Shown in pieces: positions 40,349 through 53,679 of a stretch of DNA of 64,000 bases. Under the pieces are notes generated by a model. The model saw only the letters and a program-made list of their open reading frames with translations, was not told the DNA's origin and made no database searches. The translations under genes and the position numbers were made by a program. Origin of the DNA: Bordetella genomosp. 2 (GTDB lineage Bacteria > Pseudomonadota > Gammaproteobacteria > Burkholderiales > Burkholderiaceae_B). Location: assembly GCF_002261345.1 (NCBI RefSeq), contig NZ_NEVT01000006.1, positions 682,001-746,000 of the forward strand, written 5' to 3'. The stretch's first letter is position 1, and each line of letters opens with the position of its first letter.

Positions 40349-41014
40349 ATGGCCAGCAAACTCACCGACCGCCAGCAGGAAATCCTCGATCTCATCCGGC
40401 AAACGGTCGCGCGTACGGGGTTTCCGCCCACCCGCGCCGAAATCGCCCGGGCGCTGGGCTTCCGCTCTCCCAATGCGGCTGAAGACCATCTCAAGGCCCT
40501 GGCCCGCAAAGGCGCCATCGAACTCACCGCGGGCGCCTCGCGCGGCATCCGCCTGAAGGACCCCGCCGCCGAGGCAACGGCCGCCGCCGCGCCCGCCATG
40601 GCGGGCCTGGCCGACGCGGTCGGGCGCCTGCTGCTGCCGCTGGTGGGCCGGGTCGCGGCCGGCAGCCCCATCCTGGCGGCCGAACACGTCGAACGCGAAG
40701 TCGGGGTCGACGCCGGCCTGTTCGCCCAGGCGCCCGACTATCTCCTGAAGGTGCGCGGCATGAGCATGCGCGACGCCGGCATCCTCGAAGGCGACCTGCT
40801 GGCCGTCAAGCGGGCGGCCGAGGCCCGCAACGGCCAGATCGTGGTCGCCCGCCTGGGGGACGACGTCACCGTCAAGCGCCTGCAACGCCACAATGGCCGC
40901 ATCGAATTGCTGCCCGAAAACCCCGACTTCTCTCCCATCGTGGTCGACGGCACCCAGGAATTCGCCCTCGAAGGCATCGCGGTCGGGCTCATCCGCACCC
41001 ACGCCCTGCACTGA
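40349..41014 (+). CDS. lexA: SOS repressor LexA
   Basis: 221-residue repressor and self-cleaving protease. N-terminal winged helix (residues 1-70, with [24 protein letters not shown] as recognition region). Cleavage site Ala104-Gly105 in RVAAGSPI; catalytic Ser139 (VRGMSM) and Lys176 (DVTVKRL), 37 apart as in E. coli. The linker (~72-96, [13 protein letters not shown]) is about 20 residues longer than in E. coli. The ATG at 40349 follows the LexA box directly. Convergent with lon across a large terminator. Confidence 0.97.
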   Translation: MASKLTDRQQEILDLIRQTVARTGFPPTRAEIARALGFRSPNAAEDHLKALARKGAIELTAGASRGIRLKDPAAEATAAAAPAMAGLADAVGRLLLPLVGRVAAGSPILAAEHVEREVGVDAGLFAQAPDYLLKVRGMSMRDAGILEGDLLAVKRAAEARNGQIVVARLGDDVTVKRLQRHNGRIELLPENPDFSPIVVDGTQEFALEGIAVGLIRTHALH

Positions 41015-41042
41015 TCCCCGCCCCGCGCGGCGGATGACACAA

Positions 41043-41070
41043 AAAAGGGTGGCCCGCGGGCCACCCTTTT
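41043..41070. terminator. Bidirectional terminator between lexA and lon
   Basis: Perfect 28-base palindrome, AAAAGGGTGGCCCG and its complement, with A-runs on the left and T-run on the right, so both strands get a U-tract. A second stem, CGCCGCCAGC/GCTGGCGGCG (41075-41097), sits between it and the lon stop and may add to the lon side. Confidence 0.93.
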
Positions 41071-41109
41071 CCATCGCCGCCAGCCACGCTGGCGGCGCCT
41101 GCCTGGCGA

Positions 41110-43566
<2,457 letters not shown>

Positions 43567-43647
43567 AGAGGATTCCTTGGTATGACTCGGCGTATCGGGA
43601 ACGGAATCGCGGGTGCGTGACCCATTTATCCGTGTCGGTTACGTCTG

Positions 43648-43675
43648 ATATGGGAACGATAGCCGAAAAATCAAG
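43648..43675 (-). promoter_or_regulatory. Candidate sigma-32 (heat-shock) promoter of lon
   Basis: Minus strand CTTGATT (43669-43675), 13 bases, TCCCATAT (43648-43655). Compared with the sigma-32 pattern CTTGAAA and CCCCATNT the -10 matches seven of eight and the -35 five of seven. Predicted start is about 75 bases before the lon ATG. Confidence 0.6.
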
Positions 43676-43703
43676 CAGCCGGCGCCCGGATGGCGCTCAG
43701 AGG

Positions 43704-43735
43704 CAAAAAAACCCGTTACAAAACGGGTTTTTTGC
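43704..43735 (-). terminator. Terminator of clpX
   Basis: Twelve-base stem AAAAAACCCGTT/AACGGGTTTTTT with loop ACAA (43706-43733), just past the clpX stop. The A-run on the plus strand gives the U-tract on the clpX transcript; the T-run also makes it work in reverse. Confidence 0.92.
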
Positions 43736-43742
43736 TGTGTTT

Positions 43743-45041
<1,299 letters not shown>

Positions 45042-45148
45042 ATGTGTTTCGTATCTCTGGTGAGAACGCGCCCGCCGGGAATCGGCCGGCGCATTCAACG
45101 CTTACTCGGACGTGACGGCACCGCACAGGCCCGGGGGATTCCGTTCGA

Positions 45149-45802
45149 CTAGCCCTCGGAACGGGATGCGAGAACCTTGTCCACCAGACCATACGATACC
45201 GCATCTTCGGCCGACATGAAGTTGTCGCGCTCGGTGTCCACGGCAATGCGCTCCACGGGCTGGCCGGTATTCTCGGCCAGGATGCGGTTCAGGCGCTCGC
45301 GCAGGTCGAGGATCTCGCGGGCCTGGATCTGGATATCGGAAGCCTGGCCCTGGGCGCCGCCCGAAGGCTGGTGAATCATGATGCGGGAATTCGGCAGCGT
45401 GAAGCGCTTGCCCTTCTTGCCGGCGGCAAGCAGGAAAGCCCCCATGCTGGCCGCCAGCCCGGTGCACAGCGTCGAGACGTCGGGCTTGACGAACTGCATG
45501 GTGTCGAAAATGGCCATCCCGGCGTACACCGACCCGCCCGGCGAGTTGATGTACAGCGAGATGTCCTTGTCGGGGTTCTCCGATTCCAGGAACAGCAATT
45601 GCGCCACGATCAGGTTGGCCGTGTTGTCGTTGACCGGGCCGACCAGGAAGATGAGGCGCTCGCGCAGCAGGCGCGAGTAGATGTCGTACGCACGCTCGCC
45701 GCGCCCGGACTGCTCGATGACCATCGGGATATATCCCAGGCCAGTGGGCGTGACCGACGACCCGCCGTACATTGCCGCATAGAAATCGGTGAAACGCTGC
45801 AT
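45149..45802 (-). CDS. clpP: ATP-dependent Clp protease proteolytic subunit ClpP
   Basis: 217-residue serine peptidase forming the 14-mer chamber for ClpX or ClpA. Catalytic Ser119 in [10 protein letters not shown], His144 in IMIHQPSGG, and Asp in the [10 protein letters not shown] segment (~189-193). N-terminal propeptide-like residues precede [20 protein letters not shown]. Its start lies two bases after the tig stop; the pair is one transcript. Confidence 0.98.
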   Translation of the reverse strand: MQRFTDFYAAMYGGSSVTPTGLGYIPMVIEQSGRGERAYDIYSRLLRERLIFLVGPVNDNTANLIVAQLLFLESENPDKDISLYINSPGGSVYAGMAIFDTMQFVKPDVSTLCTGLAASMGAFLLAAGKKGKRFTLPNSRIMIHQPSGGAQGQASDIQIQAREILDLRERLNRILAENTGQPVERIAVDTERDNFMSAEDAVSYGLVDKVLASRSEG

Positions 45803-45804
45803 GC

Positions 45805-47115
45805 TTACGCCATCCCCATCAGCTGATCGAAAGGCACCTGCTCTTCGGTGACCTTGGCTTTTTCCAGCACGTGCTGCACCACGTTGTCTTCGAGCACGAT
45901 GGCTTCGATTTCGGCGCGGCGCTGGCGGTCGGTCAGGTAGTAGCTGACGACCTGCGCGGGCTGCTCGTAATTTTGCGCGAACTCTTCGATGCGCGCGCGC
46001 ACCTGCTCGGGCTTGGCTTGCAGCTGCGCCTGCTTGACCAGTTCGGACACCAGCAGGCCGAGGCGCACGCGACGCTCGGACTCGGTGGCGAAGGCTTCCG
46101 CCGGAATGGGCACCGACTCGGCGTTGGGCACGCCGCGTTGCTTCAGTTCCTCGCGGGCGGCCTGGACGCGGTTCTGCACGTCGCTGTCGACCAGCGCCTT
46201 GGGCACGTCGAACTTGCCGGCCTCGACCAGGGCGTCCATGACGCTGGCCTTGGTGCGGCCCTGCGTGCGCGCCTTGACCTCGCGCTCGATGTTGGTGCGG
46301 ATGTCGGCCTTGAGCTTCTCGACATCGCCTTCCGGCTGGCCGAGCGCCTTGGCGAAATCGCCATTGACCTCGGGCAGCACGCCTTCGGCGACTTCCTTGA
46401 CCGTGATGGTGAATTCGGCGGTCTTGCCGGCGACTTCCTTGCCTTGGTAGTCGTCCGGGAACTTGAGCGGGAATACCTTGGTTTCGCCCGCCTTCAGGCC
46501 TTGGGCGGCCGCCTCGAACTCGGGCAGCATGCGTCCCTGGCCCAGCACGAACGGGAAGTTCTCGGCCTTGCCGCCTTCGAACGGCACGCCGTCGATGGTG
46601 CCCGCGAAATCGAGCGTGACGCGGTCTCCATCCTGGGCGGCGCGGCCTTCGCGGGCCTCGTAGGTGGCGCGCTGCTTGCGCAGCACGTCGAGCGTCTGCT
46701 GGACTTCCGCGTCGGACACGGCGGTCTCGTAGCGGGTCACGGCCAGCGCGGCCAGATCGGGCACGGCCACTTCGGGATAGACCTCGAAGGTGGCGGTGAA
46801 GGCCAGCGTGTCGTCGGCCACGCCTTCGGTCTTCGGTTCGAGCGTGGGCGCGCCGGCGACGCGCAGCTTGGCGCTATCGATGGCCTGCTCGAAGGCACGG
46901 CCGACCTGGCCGTTGATCACATCGTAGCGAATGCCGGGGCCGTGGCTGCGCTCGAGCATGGCCAGCGGCGCCTTGCCCGGACGGAACCCGGGCACCTTGG
47001 CGGTACGAGCCACGCGCTTCAGCTGCGCCTGGACTTCCTTTTCGACGTCGGCCACCGAAACCGCGAGGTCGACGCGGCGTTCCAGACCAGAGAGGGTTTC
47101 AACCACAGGCTGCAT
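45805..47115 (-). CDS. tig: Trigger factor
   Basis: 436-residue ribosome-bound chaperone and prolyl isomerase. Ribosome-binding signature [11 protein letters not shown] (~42-52, the GFRxGKxP motif) is present; the middle FKBP-type domain has [21 protein letters not shown] and [17 protein letters not shown]; the C-terminal arms follow. ATG 47115 begins [15 protein letters not shown]. First gene of tig-clpP, with a heat-shock-like promoter about 30 bases upstream. Confidence 0.97.
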   Translation of the reverse strand: MQPVVETLSGLERRVDLAVSVADVEKEVQAQLKRVARTAKVPGFRPGKAPLAMLERSHGPGIRYDVINGQVGRAFEQAIDSAKLRVAGAPTLEPKTEGVADDTLAFTATFEVYPEVAVPDLAALAVTRYETAVSDAEVQQTLDVLRKQRATYEAREGRAAQDGDRVTLDFAGTIDGVPFEGGKAENFPFVLGQGRMLPEFEAAAQGLKAGETKVFPLKFPDDYQGKEVAGKTAEFTITVKEVAEGVLPEVNGDFAKALGQPEGDVEKLKADIRTNIEREVKARTQGRTKASVMDALVEAGKFDVPKALVDSDVQNRVQAAREELKQRGVPNAESVPIPAEAFATESERRVRLGLLVSELVKQAQLQAKPEQVRARIEEFAQNYEQPAQVVSYYLTDRQRRAEIEAIVLEDNVVQHVLEKAKVTEEQVPFDQLMGMA

Positions 47116-47149
47116 CAAAATTTTCCGAGAAATTGGGTGAACGAACGAA

Positions 47150-47179
47150 TAAACAGGGCATTTTACCGGAAAGTTCAAG
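47150..47179 (-). promoter_or_regulatory. Candidate sigma-32 promoter of tig-clpP
   Basis: Minus strand CTTGAAC (47173-47179), 14 bases, CCCTGTTTA (47150-47158). This fits the sigma-32 pattern (CTTGAAA, CCCCATTTA) at six of seven and seven of nine positions. The predicted start is ~28 bases before the tig ATG. Confidence 0.6.
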
Positions 47180-47346
47180 CCCTCCGCGACAGGCGCAGCC
47201 CGCAGCCTGGGGAAGTCCCCAAGGAAGCCGCCCGGCCGGCCCGCGAACCGGGTGCCGCACTGGCCAGGCGCGCGGCGCCCCGACGGCTCGGCGGCCGAAT
47301 CGAGGCCCCTGGCAGCCCTGCATCGGCGCAGCGCCCCGCGCACGAC

Positions 47347-47382
47347 AAAACGCCCCCATCGGCGCACGGCCGCATGGGGGCG
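47347..47382 (-). terminator. Terminator of the first cold-shock gene
   Basis: Nine-base stem CGCCCCCAT/ATGGGGGCG with a 14-base loop and four A on the plus-strand side (T on the transcript), 28 bases after the cold-shock gene stop. Confidence 0.75.
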
Positions 47383-47409
47383 GGAAGCGCGGGCCCGGCC
47401 GCGCGAGCG

Positions 47410-47616
47410 CTAGCTGGTGACCTTGATGTTCTTGGCGCTGGGACCCTTGGGCCCCTGCCCCACATCGAACGTCACGCGCTGGTTCTCCTGCAGCGACTTG
47501 TAGCCTTCGCTGCTGATTTCCGAGTAGTGCGCGAAAAGATCCTTGCTGCCGTCATCGGGCGTGATGAAACCGTAGCCCTTTTCAGCGTTGAACCACTTGA
47601 CGATACCTGTTGCCAT
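47410..47616 (-). CDS. Cold-shock protein (CspA family), copy 1
   Basis: 68-residue single-stranded nucleic acid-binding protein. RNP1 KGYGFITPD and RNP2 LFAHYSE are intact, with [10 protein letters not shown] before them. It likely acts as an RNA chaperone. Its long, GC-poor leader (47617-47785) contains few other signals. It lies 206 bases downstream of a second cold-shock gene, separated by a terminator. Confidence 0.95.
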   Translation of the reverse strand: MATGIVKWFNAEKGYGFITPDDGSKDLFAHYSEISSEGYKSLQENQRVTFDVGQGPKGPSAKNIKVTS

Positions 47617-47784
47617 GGATGTGTCCTTCAGATAGCGATTGCTCGCGGAGCGACAGGCAGAACGGCAAGCGCGTCGCCAGCCCAGTGTAGGTGCGGCCAA
47701 TGAAAAACGTCAGATATTGCAAATTGATGCAAATTCGTCGGCGCCGGGCCATGGCGCCGCTCCCCGATATGGCGTCCGGGCAAC

Positions 47785-47808
47785 AAAAAAGCCCCCGCAG
47801 GGGCTTTT
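47785..47808 (-). terminator. Terminator of the second cold-shock gene
   Basis: Nine-base stem AAAAGCCCC/GGGGCTTTT, loop CGCA, with six T on the minus-strand transcript. It lies 14 bases after the stop codon. Confidence 0.95.
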
Positions 47809-47822
47809 CGGAGCGCCAGGCC

Positions 47823-48026
47823 TTACAGGACCTGGATTTTCGTTGCTTGCGGACCCTTGGGACCATTAGCCGTCACAAAGCTGACGCGTTGGTTCTCTTC
47901 GAGGGACTTGAAGCCGTTGGCCTGAATTTCGGAAAAATGCGCGAACAAATCCTTGCCGCCTCCTTCCGGAGTAATAAAGCCGTAGCCCTTTTCCGAGTTG
48001 AACCACTTAACGACGCCGGTTTCCAT
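47823..48026 (-). CDS. Cold-shock protein (CspA family), copy 2
   Basis: 67-residue cold-shock domain protein, close to copy 1 but clearly diverged ([20 protein letters not shown] versus [20 protein letters not shown]). RNP motifs KGYGFITP and LFAHFSE are intact. The two genes are tandem in one direction with separate terminators, so they are probably controlled apart. About 276 bases upstream (48027-48302) hold no gene and may include a long cold-shock leader; the stretch near 48190 is A-rich. Confidence 0.95.
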   Translation of the reverse strand: METGVVKWFNSEKGYGFITPEGGGKDLFAHFSEIQANGFKSLEENQRVSFVTANGPKGPQATKIQVL

Positions 48027-48302
48027 ACTGTGTTTCCTAGAGATAATGGGCAAATGCCCGGGGTCACGAATCAATCAAGGAGGGGACAGTAGAACAATAA
48101 CGCTGGCCGGCAAAGGCACTGCACTGATCGAAAATCGCAACGCTTGAGATCGTGTGCCGTCACTATCGTCAGGTTCCCCTCACAAGTCAACATAATCCTC
48201 AAAAATACGTGCCAATAATGCAACAAAGCGCAACGGCACGGGGGCGGATTTGGAACTATTCAGGCGCGGGATGGTCCCGCGCGTGTGCGCAGCCCGCGCG
48301 CG

Positions 48303-48623
48303 TCAAGGTTCGAGCGGCAGCCCCAGCAGGTCGAGGGCGGCGTTGTAGGCGTCCGCATCGGCGCACAGGAACACGGCCACATCGCCCGGATTGATGTTGT
48401 CGAGCACCTGGTCGACCTGTTCTTGCGCCGTGTCGATCGCATCCACGGCCGCCACATGGATCTCCGCGCCCGCCTCGACCTTCTCGCGCGGGACGATATC
48501 GGCCACGGCTTCCAGGTCGGCAACGCCGGTCACCACATAGGCGTCGATGCGCTCGCCATCCAGCGTGGTCTGCAGGGCAAGGCCGCCGGGGATCTCGGCG
48601 ACTTGGCGACTGGTGATGTCCAT
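48303..48623 (-). CDS. Small acidic protein, function unknown
   Basis: 106-residue acidic soluble protein (ISRQVAEIPGGLALQTTLDGERIDAY-type N-terminus; abundant Asp and Glu; no hydrophobic segment). I do not recognise a family. The ATG at 48623 has AAAGGA nine bases upstream, which favours it over Met codons further out. It ends LLGLPLEP. Codon use fits the neighbours, so it is likely a real gene. Confidence 0.6.
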   Translation of the reverse strand: MDITSRQVAEIPGGLALQTTLDGERIDAYVVTGVADLEAVADIVPREKVEAGAEIHVAAVDAIDTAQEQVDQVLDNINPGDVAVFLCADADAYNAALDLLGLPLEP

Positions 48624-48759
48624 GATCGGGGTCCTTTGCATGCGCGGGGACGCGACTATACCAGCCCGGCAGGCGGCGCGCAGCGGCTGGCCGCTGGGCC
48701 GCGGCGCGGGATGCTGGTATGGTGCGTCATTCATGGGCGGCCTTTGGGAGGAAACAGCC

Positions 48760-49062
48760 ATGCAACGCGATTTCGACCTTGTGGTCACGATACTGAGCGA
48801 ACTGCGCGATGCCGACACCGCCGCGATGTCGGAAGCCCACATCGTAACGGCCGTGCACGCCAGCATGCAGGATGCACCGCCCGCGCCATTGATTGCCCAC
48901 CACCTGGACATCCTGGCCGATGCGGGGCTGATCAAGGCCGCCCTCTCGATGGACGGCAGCCCGCACGAGGCGCACTGGCGCCTGACCTGGAAAGGCTACG
49001 ATGCGCTCGACCAGCAGGACGGCGACGAAGACGAGGACGAGGACGAGGAAGACGACGACTGA
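48760..49062 (+). CDS. DUF2513-like winged-helix protein with an acidic tail
   Basis: 100 residues. The first ~80 look like a winged-helix (MQRDFDLVVTILSELRDAD; HHLDILADAGLIKAA; HWRLTWKGYDALD), a pattern shared with DUF2513 proteins. The last 14 residues are almost all Asp/Glu. GGGAGGA lies a few bases before the ATG at 48760, a strong ribosome site. Function unknown; DUF2513 proteins often occur in phage or accessory DNA, but nothing else here looks phage-derived. Confidence 0.75.
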   Translation: MQRDFDLVVTILSELRDADTAAMSEAHIVTAVHASMQDAPPAPLIAHHLDILADAGLIKAALSMDGSPHEAHWRLTWKGYDALDQQDGDEDEDEDEEDDD

Positions 49063-49071
49063 GGCGCCGGC

Positions 49072-49377
49072 TCAGCCGAGACGGCCGGGGACGCGGCGCG
49101 CGAGCCGCTGCTGGCGCACGCGCCGGGCCAGCAGCGTGGCGGCGGTGCCGATGACCAGGAAGAACATGAACGAGGCCACGGCCAGCAGCGCGACCAGCTC
49201 GCCCAGGCCGGCGCGCGAGGCCAGCAGGGCCACGGCCGCCAGCACCACCAGGCCGGTCAGGGCCACGCCGGCAAGGCTGCGCGCCACGCTGCCGCAGCGC
49301 CCCAGCGCCGCGCCGCTGGCCAGGGCCAGCGCCACCACGGCAGCCATGGCCCAGAAGATGTACTCGTAGTGCTGCAC
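49072..49377 (-). CDS. Small membrane protein, function unknown
   Basis: About 101 residues with three predicted helices (residues ~3-24, 29-51, 55-80) and a C-terminal Arg-rich tail (RRVRQQRLARRVPGRLG). The open frame extends upstream into the tRNA-Leu gene, so the start must be inside; GTG 49377 (before QHYEYIFWAMAAV) is best, though the next in-frame Met is possible. No family recognised. Confidence 0.55.
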   Translation of the reverse strand: MQHYEYIFWAMAAVVALALASGAALGRCGSVARSLAGVALTGLVVLAAVALLASRAGLGELVALLAVASFMFFLVIGTAATLLARRVRQQRLARRVPGRLG

Positions 49378-49429
49378 CGCGCCATCCGGCAGGTTGTGGC
49401 CGCCCCCGTCAAAGGGAGCGGCCGGGAAC

Positions 49430-49516
49430 TGGTGCGAAGGGCGGGACTCGAACCCGCACACCTGTTACGGCGTCAGGACCTAAACCTGGTGCGTCTACCA
49501 ATTTCGCCACCTTCGC
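49430..49516 (-). tRNA. tRNA-Leu (UAG anticodon)
   Basis: Cloverleaf read on the minus strand: acceptor GCGAAGG pairs with CCTTCGC, D-loop with AAATTGGTAGACGC, anticodon loop TTTAGGT giving anticodon TAG, long variable arm as in Leu, and T-loop GGTTCGAGTCCC. Encoded CCA at 49430-49432. TACAAT on the minus strand (49532-49537) is a likely -10. It reads CUA and, by wobble, other CUN codons. Confidence 0.97.
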
Positions 49517-49561
49517 AAAGCCAAGCCCGGTATTGTAGCTTGCTTGCTAAAATCTTGCGCC

Positions 49562-50758
49562 ATGAACTCGCGCCTCGATGCCCTGCATCCCTATCCCTTC
49601 ACCAAACTGCGGGCACTGCTCGAATCGGCCGGGCCCGCGCCCGCCGGGTTGGCCCCGATCGACCTGTCCATCGGCGAGCCCAAGCATGCGGCCCCGGCAT
49701 GCGTGGCGCAAGCGCTGCGCGACAACCTCGCCGGCCTGTCGGTGTACCCCGCCACCAAGGGCGACGCCGCGCTGCGCTCGGCCATCGCCCAGTGGCTGGC
49801 GCGCCGCTACAGCATCCCCGCCCCGGACGCCGACACGCAGGTGCTGCCCGTGCTGGGATCGCGCGAAGCGCTCTTCGCGTTCGCGCAGACGGTGATCGAC
49901 GCCGCCGCGCAGCCCCTGGTGGTGTGCCCCAACCCGTTCTACCAGATCTACGAAGGCGCCGCGCTGCTGGCCGGCGCGCAGCCCTACTACGTCAACGCCG
50001 ACCCCGCGCGCAACTTCGGCAGCGATTGGCGCAGCGTGCCCGACGACGCCTGGCGCCGCACCGCGCTGGTGTTCGTGTGCTCGCCCGGCAACCCGGCCGG
50101 CAACGTCATGCCGCTGGACGACTGGCGCACGCTGTTCGAACTGTCCGACCGCCATGGTTTCGCGATCGCATCCGACGAATGCTATTCCGAGATCTATTTC
50201 GACGAAGGCGACCCTCCCCTGGGGGCGCTGCAGGCGGCGCGCCGCCTGGGCCGCGACGATTACAAGAACCTGGTGGTGTTCTCGAGCCTGTCCAAGCGCT
50301 CCAACGTGCCGGGGCTGCGTTCCGGATTCGTGGCGGGCGATGCCGCGCTATTGGCGCGCTTCCTGCTGTACCGTACCTATCATGGCAGCGCCATGAGCCC
50401 GATCGTCTCGGCAGCGAGCGTCGCCGCCTGGAGCGACGAGACCCATGTCCGCGACAACCGCGCGCTGTATCGCGACAAGTTCGCCGCGGTCGTGCCGCTG
50501 CTGCAGCCTGCGCTGGACGTCCAGCTGCCGCAGGCCTCGTTCTACCTGTGGGCGGCCGTACCCGGCCCGGACACGACGTTCGCCCGCGACTTGTACGCCC
50601 GTACCGGCGTGACCGTGCTGCCGGGCAGTTTCCTGGCGCGCGAGGCGCACGGCGTCAATCCCGGCCAGGGCCGCATCCGCATCGCGCTGGTGGCGCCCCT
50701 GGCGCAATGCGTCGAGGCCGCCAGCCGCATTGCCCACTTTGCCAGCACTACGCTTTGA
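49562..50758 (+). CDS. dapC: N-succinyl-L,L-diaminopimelate aminotransferase
   Basis: 398-residue class I aminotransferase, the type named dapC from B. pertussis, making N-succinyl-L,L-DAP for lysine and peptidoglycan. Seen: LHPYPFTKLRALL, DLSIGEPKHAAP, ATKGDAALRSAIA, CPNPFYQIYEGAALLAGA, SPGNPAGNVMP, and PLP lysine in VFSSLSKRSNVPGLRSGFVAGD (~243). It is the first gene of dapC-dapD-dapE. TAAAAT at 49548-49553 may be its -10, giving a very short leader. Confidence 0.95.
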   Translation: MNSRLDALHPYPFTKLRALLESAGPAPAGLAPIDLSIGEPKHAAPACVAQALRDNLAGLSVYPATKGDAALRSAIAQWLARRYSIPAPDADTQVLPVLGSREALFAFAQTVIDAAAQPLVVCPNPFYQIYEGAALLAGAQPYYVNADPARNFGSDWRSVPDDAWRRTALVFVCSPGNPAGNVMPLDDWRTLFELSDRHGFAIASDECYSEIYFDEGDPPLGALQAARRLGRDDYKNLVVFSSLSKRSNVPGLRSGFVAGDAALLARFLLYRTYHGSAMSPIVSAASVAAWSDETHVRDNRALYRDKFAAVVPLLQPALDVQLPQASFYLWAAVPGPDTTFARDLYARTGVTVLPGSFLAREAHGVNPGQGRIRIALVAPLAQCVEAASRIAHFASTTL

Positions 50759-50784
50759 CCAACTTTTTCACTGACTGAGCCGCT

Positions 50785-52748
<1,964 letters not shown>

Positions 52749-52760
52749 ACCAAGGCCTGT

Positions 52761-53660
52761 ATGCCCTCTTCCGACCGACAAGACCTGCGCACGCTGCGCG
52801 ACCTGATCCGCTATGGCGTGTCGCGCCTGTGCGAAACGGGCGCAGCGCTGGGGCATGGCAGCGACAACCCGTGGGACGAAGCCGTCTACCTGGTATTGCA
52901 TGCGCTGCACCTGCCGCTGGACACGCTCGATCCATTTCTGGATGCCCGTGTCCTGCCGCACGAGCGCACCCGCGTACTCGAGCTGCTCGACCGGCGGGTC
53001 GCCGAGCGCGTGCCCGCGGCCTACCTGACCGGCGAAGCCTGGCTGCGCGGCCACCGCTTCCAGGTCGACCCGCGCGTCATCGTGCCGCGCTCGCCCATCG
53101 CCGAACTGCTGGACCAGGGGCTGGCCCCCTGGGTGGAACCGGCCAACGTCGAAGCGGCGCTCGATATGTGCACCGGCTCGGGCTGCCTGGCGATCCTGGC
53201 CGCGCTGGCCTTTCCGCAGGCGCATGTGGACGCGGTGGACGTATCCGCCGACGCGCTGGAAGTGGCGCGCCGCAACGTGGCCGACTATGCGCTGCAAGAC
53301 CGCCTGGCGCTGCGCCGCAGCGACCTGTTCGACGACTTGCCGGCGCGCGCCTATGACGTCATTGTCTGCAACCCGCCCTACGTGAACAGCGCCTCGATGG
53401 CCGACCTGCCGGCCGAGTACCGTCACGAGCCGGCGCTGGCGCTGGCGGGCGGCACCGACGGCATGGACCTGGTGCGGCGCATCCTGCGGGACGCGCCGCG
53501 CTACCTGGCGCCCGGCGGCGTGCTGGTGCTGGAGATCGGTCACGAGCGCGAGCACTTCGAGGCGGCCTTCCCGGCGCTGGAGCCGGTATGGCTGGAGACC
53601 GAAGCCGCCAGCGACCAGATACTGCTGCTCACCCGCGAGCAACTGGCCCAGGGCCAATGA
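52761..53660 (+). CDS. prmB: 50S ribosomal protein L3 glutamine methyltransferase PrmB
   Basis: 299-residue SAM-dependent N5-glutamine methyltransferase. SAM motif DMCTGSGCLAIL (~135), NPPY (~206) that holds the target glutamine, and an N-terminal helical domain with GEAWLRGHRFQVDPRVIVPRSPIAELL. PrmB is chosen over PrmC by the RSPI-E-L motif and the long N-terminus. It follows dapE after 12 bases, an arrangement I expect in the genus. Confidence 0.95.
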   Translation: MPSSDRQDLRTLRDLIRYGVSRLCETGAALGHGSDNPWDEAVYLVLHALHLPLDTLDPFLDARVLPHERTRVLELLDRRVAERVPAAYLTGEAWLRGHRFQVDPRVIVPRSPIAELLDQGLAPWVEPANVEAALDMCTGSGCLAILAALAFPQAHVDAVDVSADALEVARRNVADYALQDRLALRRSDLFDDLPARAYDVIVCNPPYVNSASMADLPAEYRHEPALALAGGTDGMDLVRRILRDAPRYLAPGGVLVLEIGHEREHFEAAFPALEPVWLETEAASDQILLLTREQLAQGQ

Positions 53661-53679
53661 TTTGTAGGATCCGCTTTTC

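Noticed and set aside
47116-47409. Plus-strand frame between tig and the cold-shock gene
   Set aside because: Low-complexity Pro/Arg/Gly sequence with no ribosome site; the space holds a terminator and the tig promoter.
49378-49461. N-terminal extension of the small membrane protein into the tRNA-Leu gene
   Set aside because: The tRNA occupies those bases; the translated part is a tRNA sequence read as protein.
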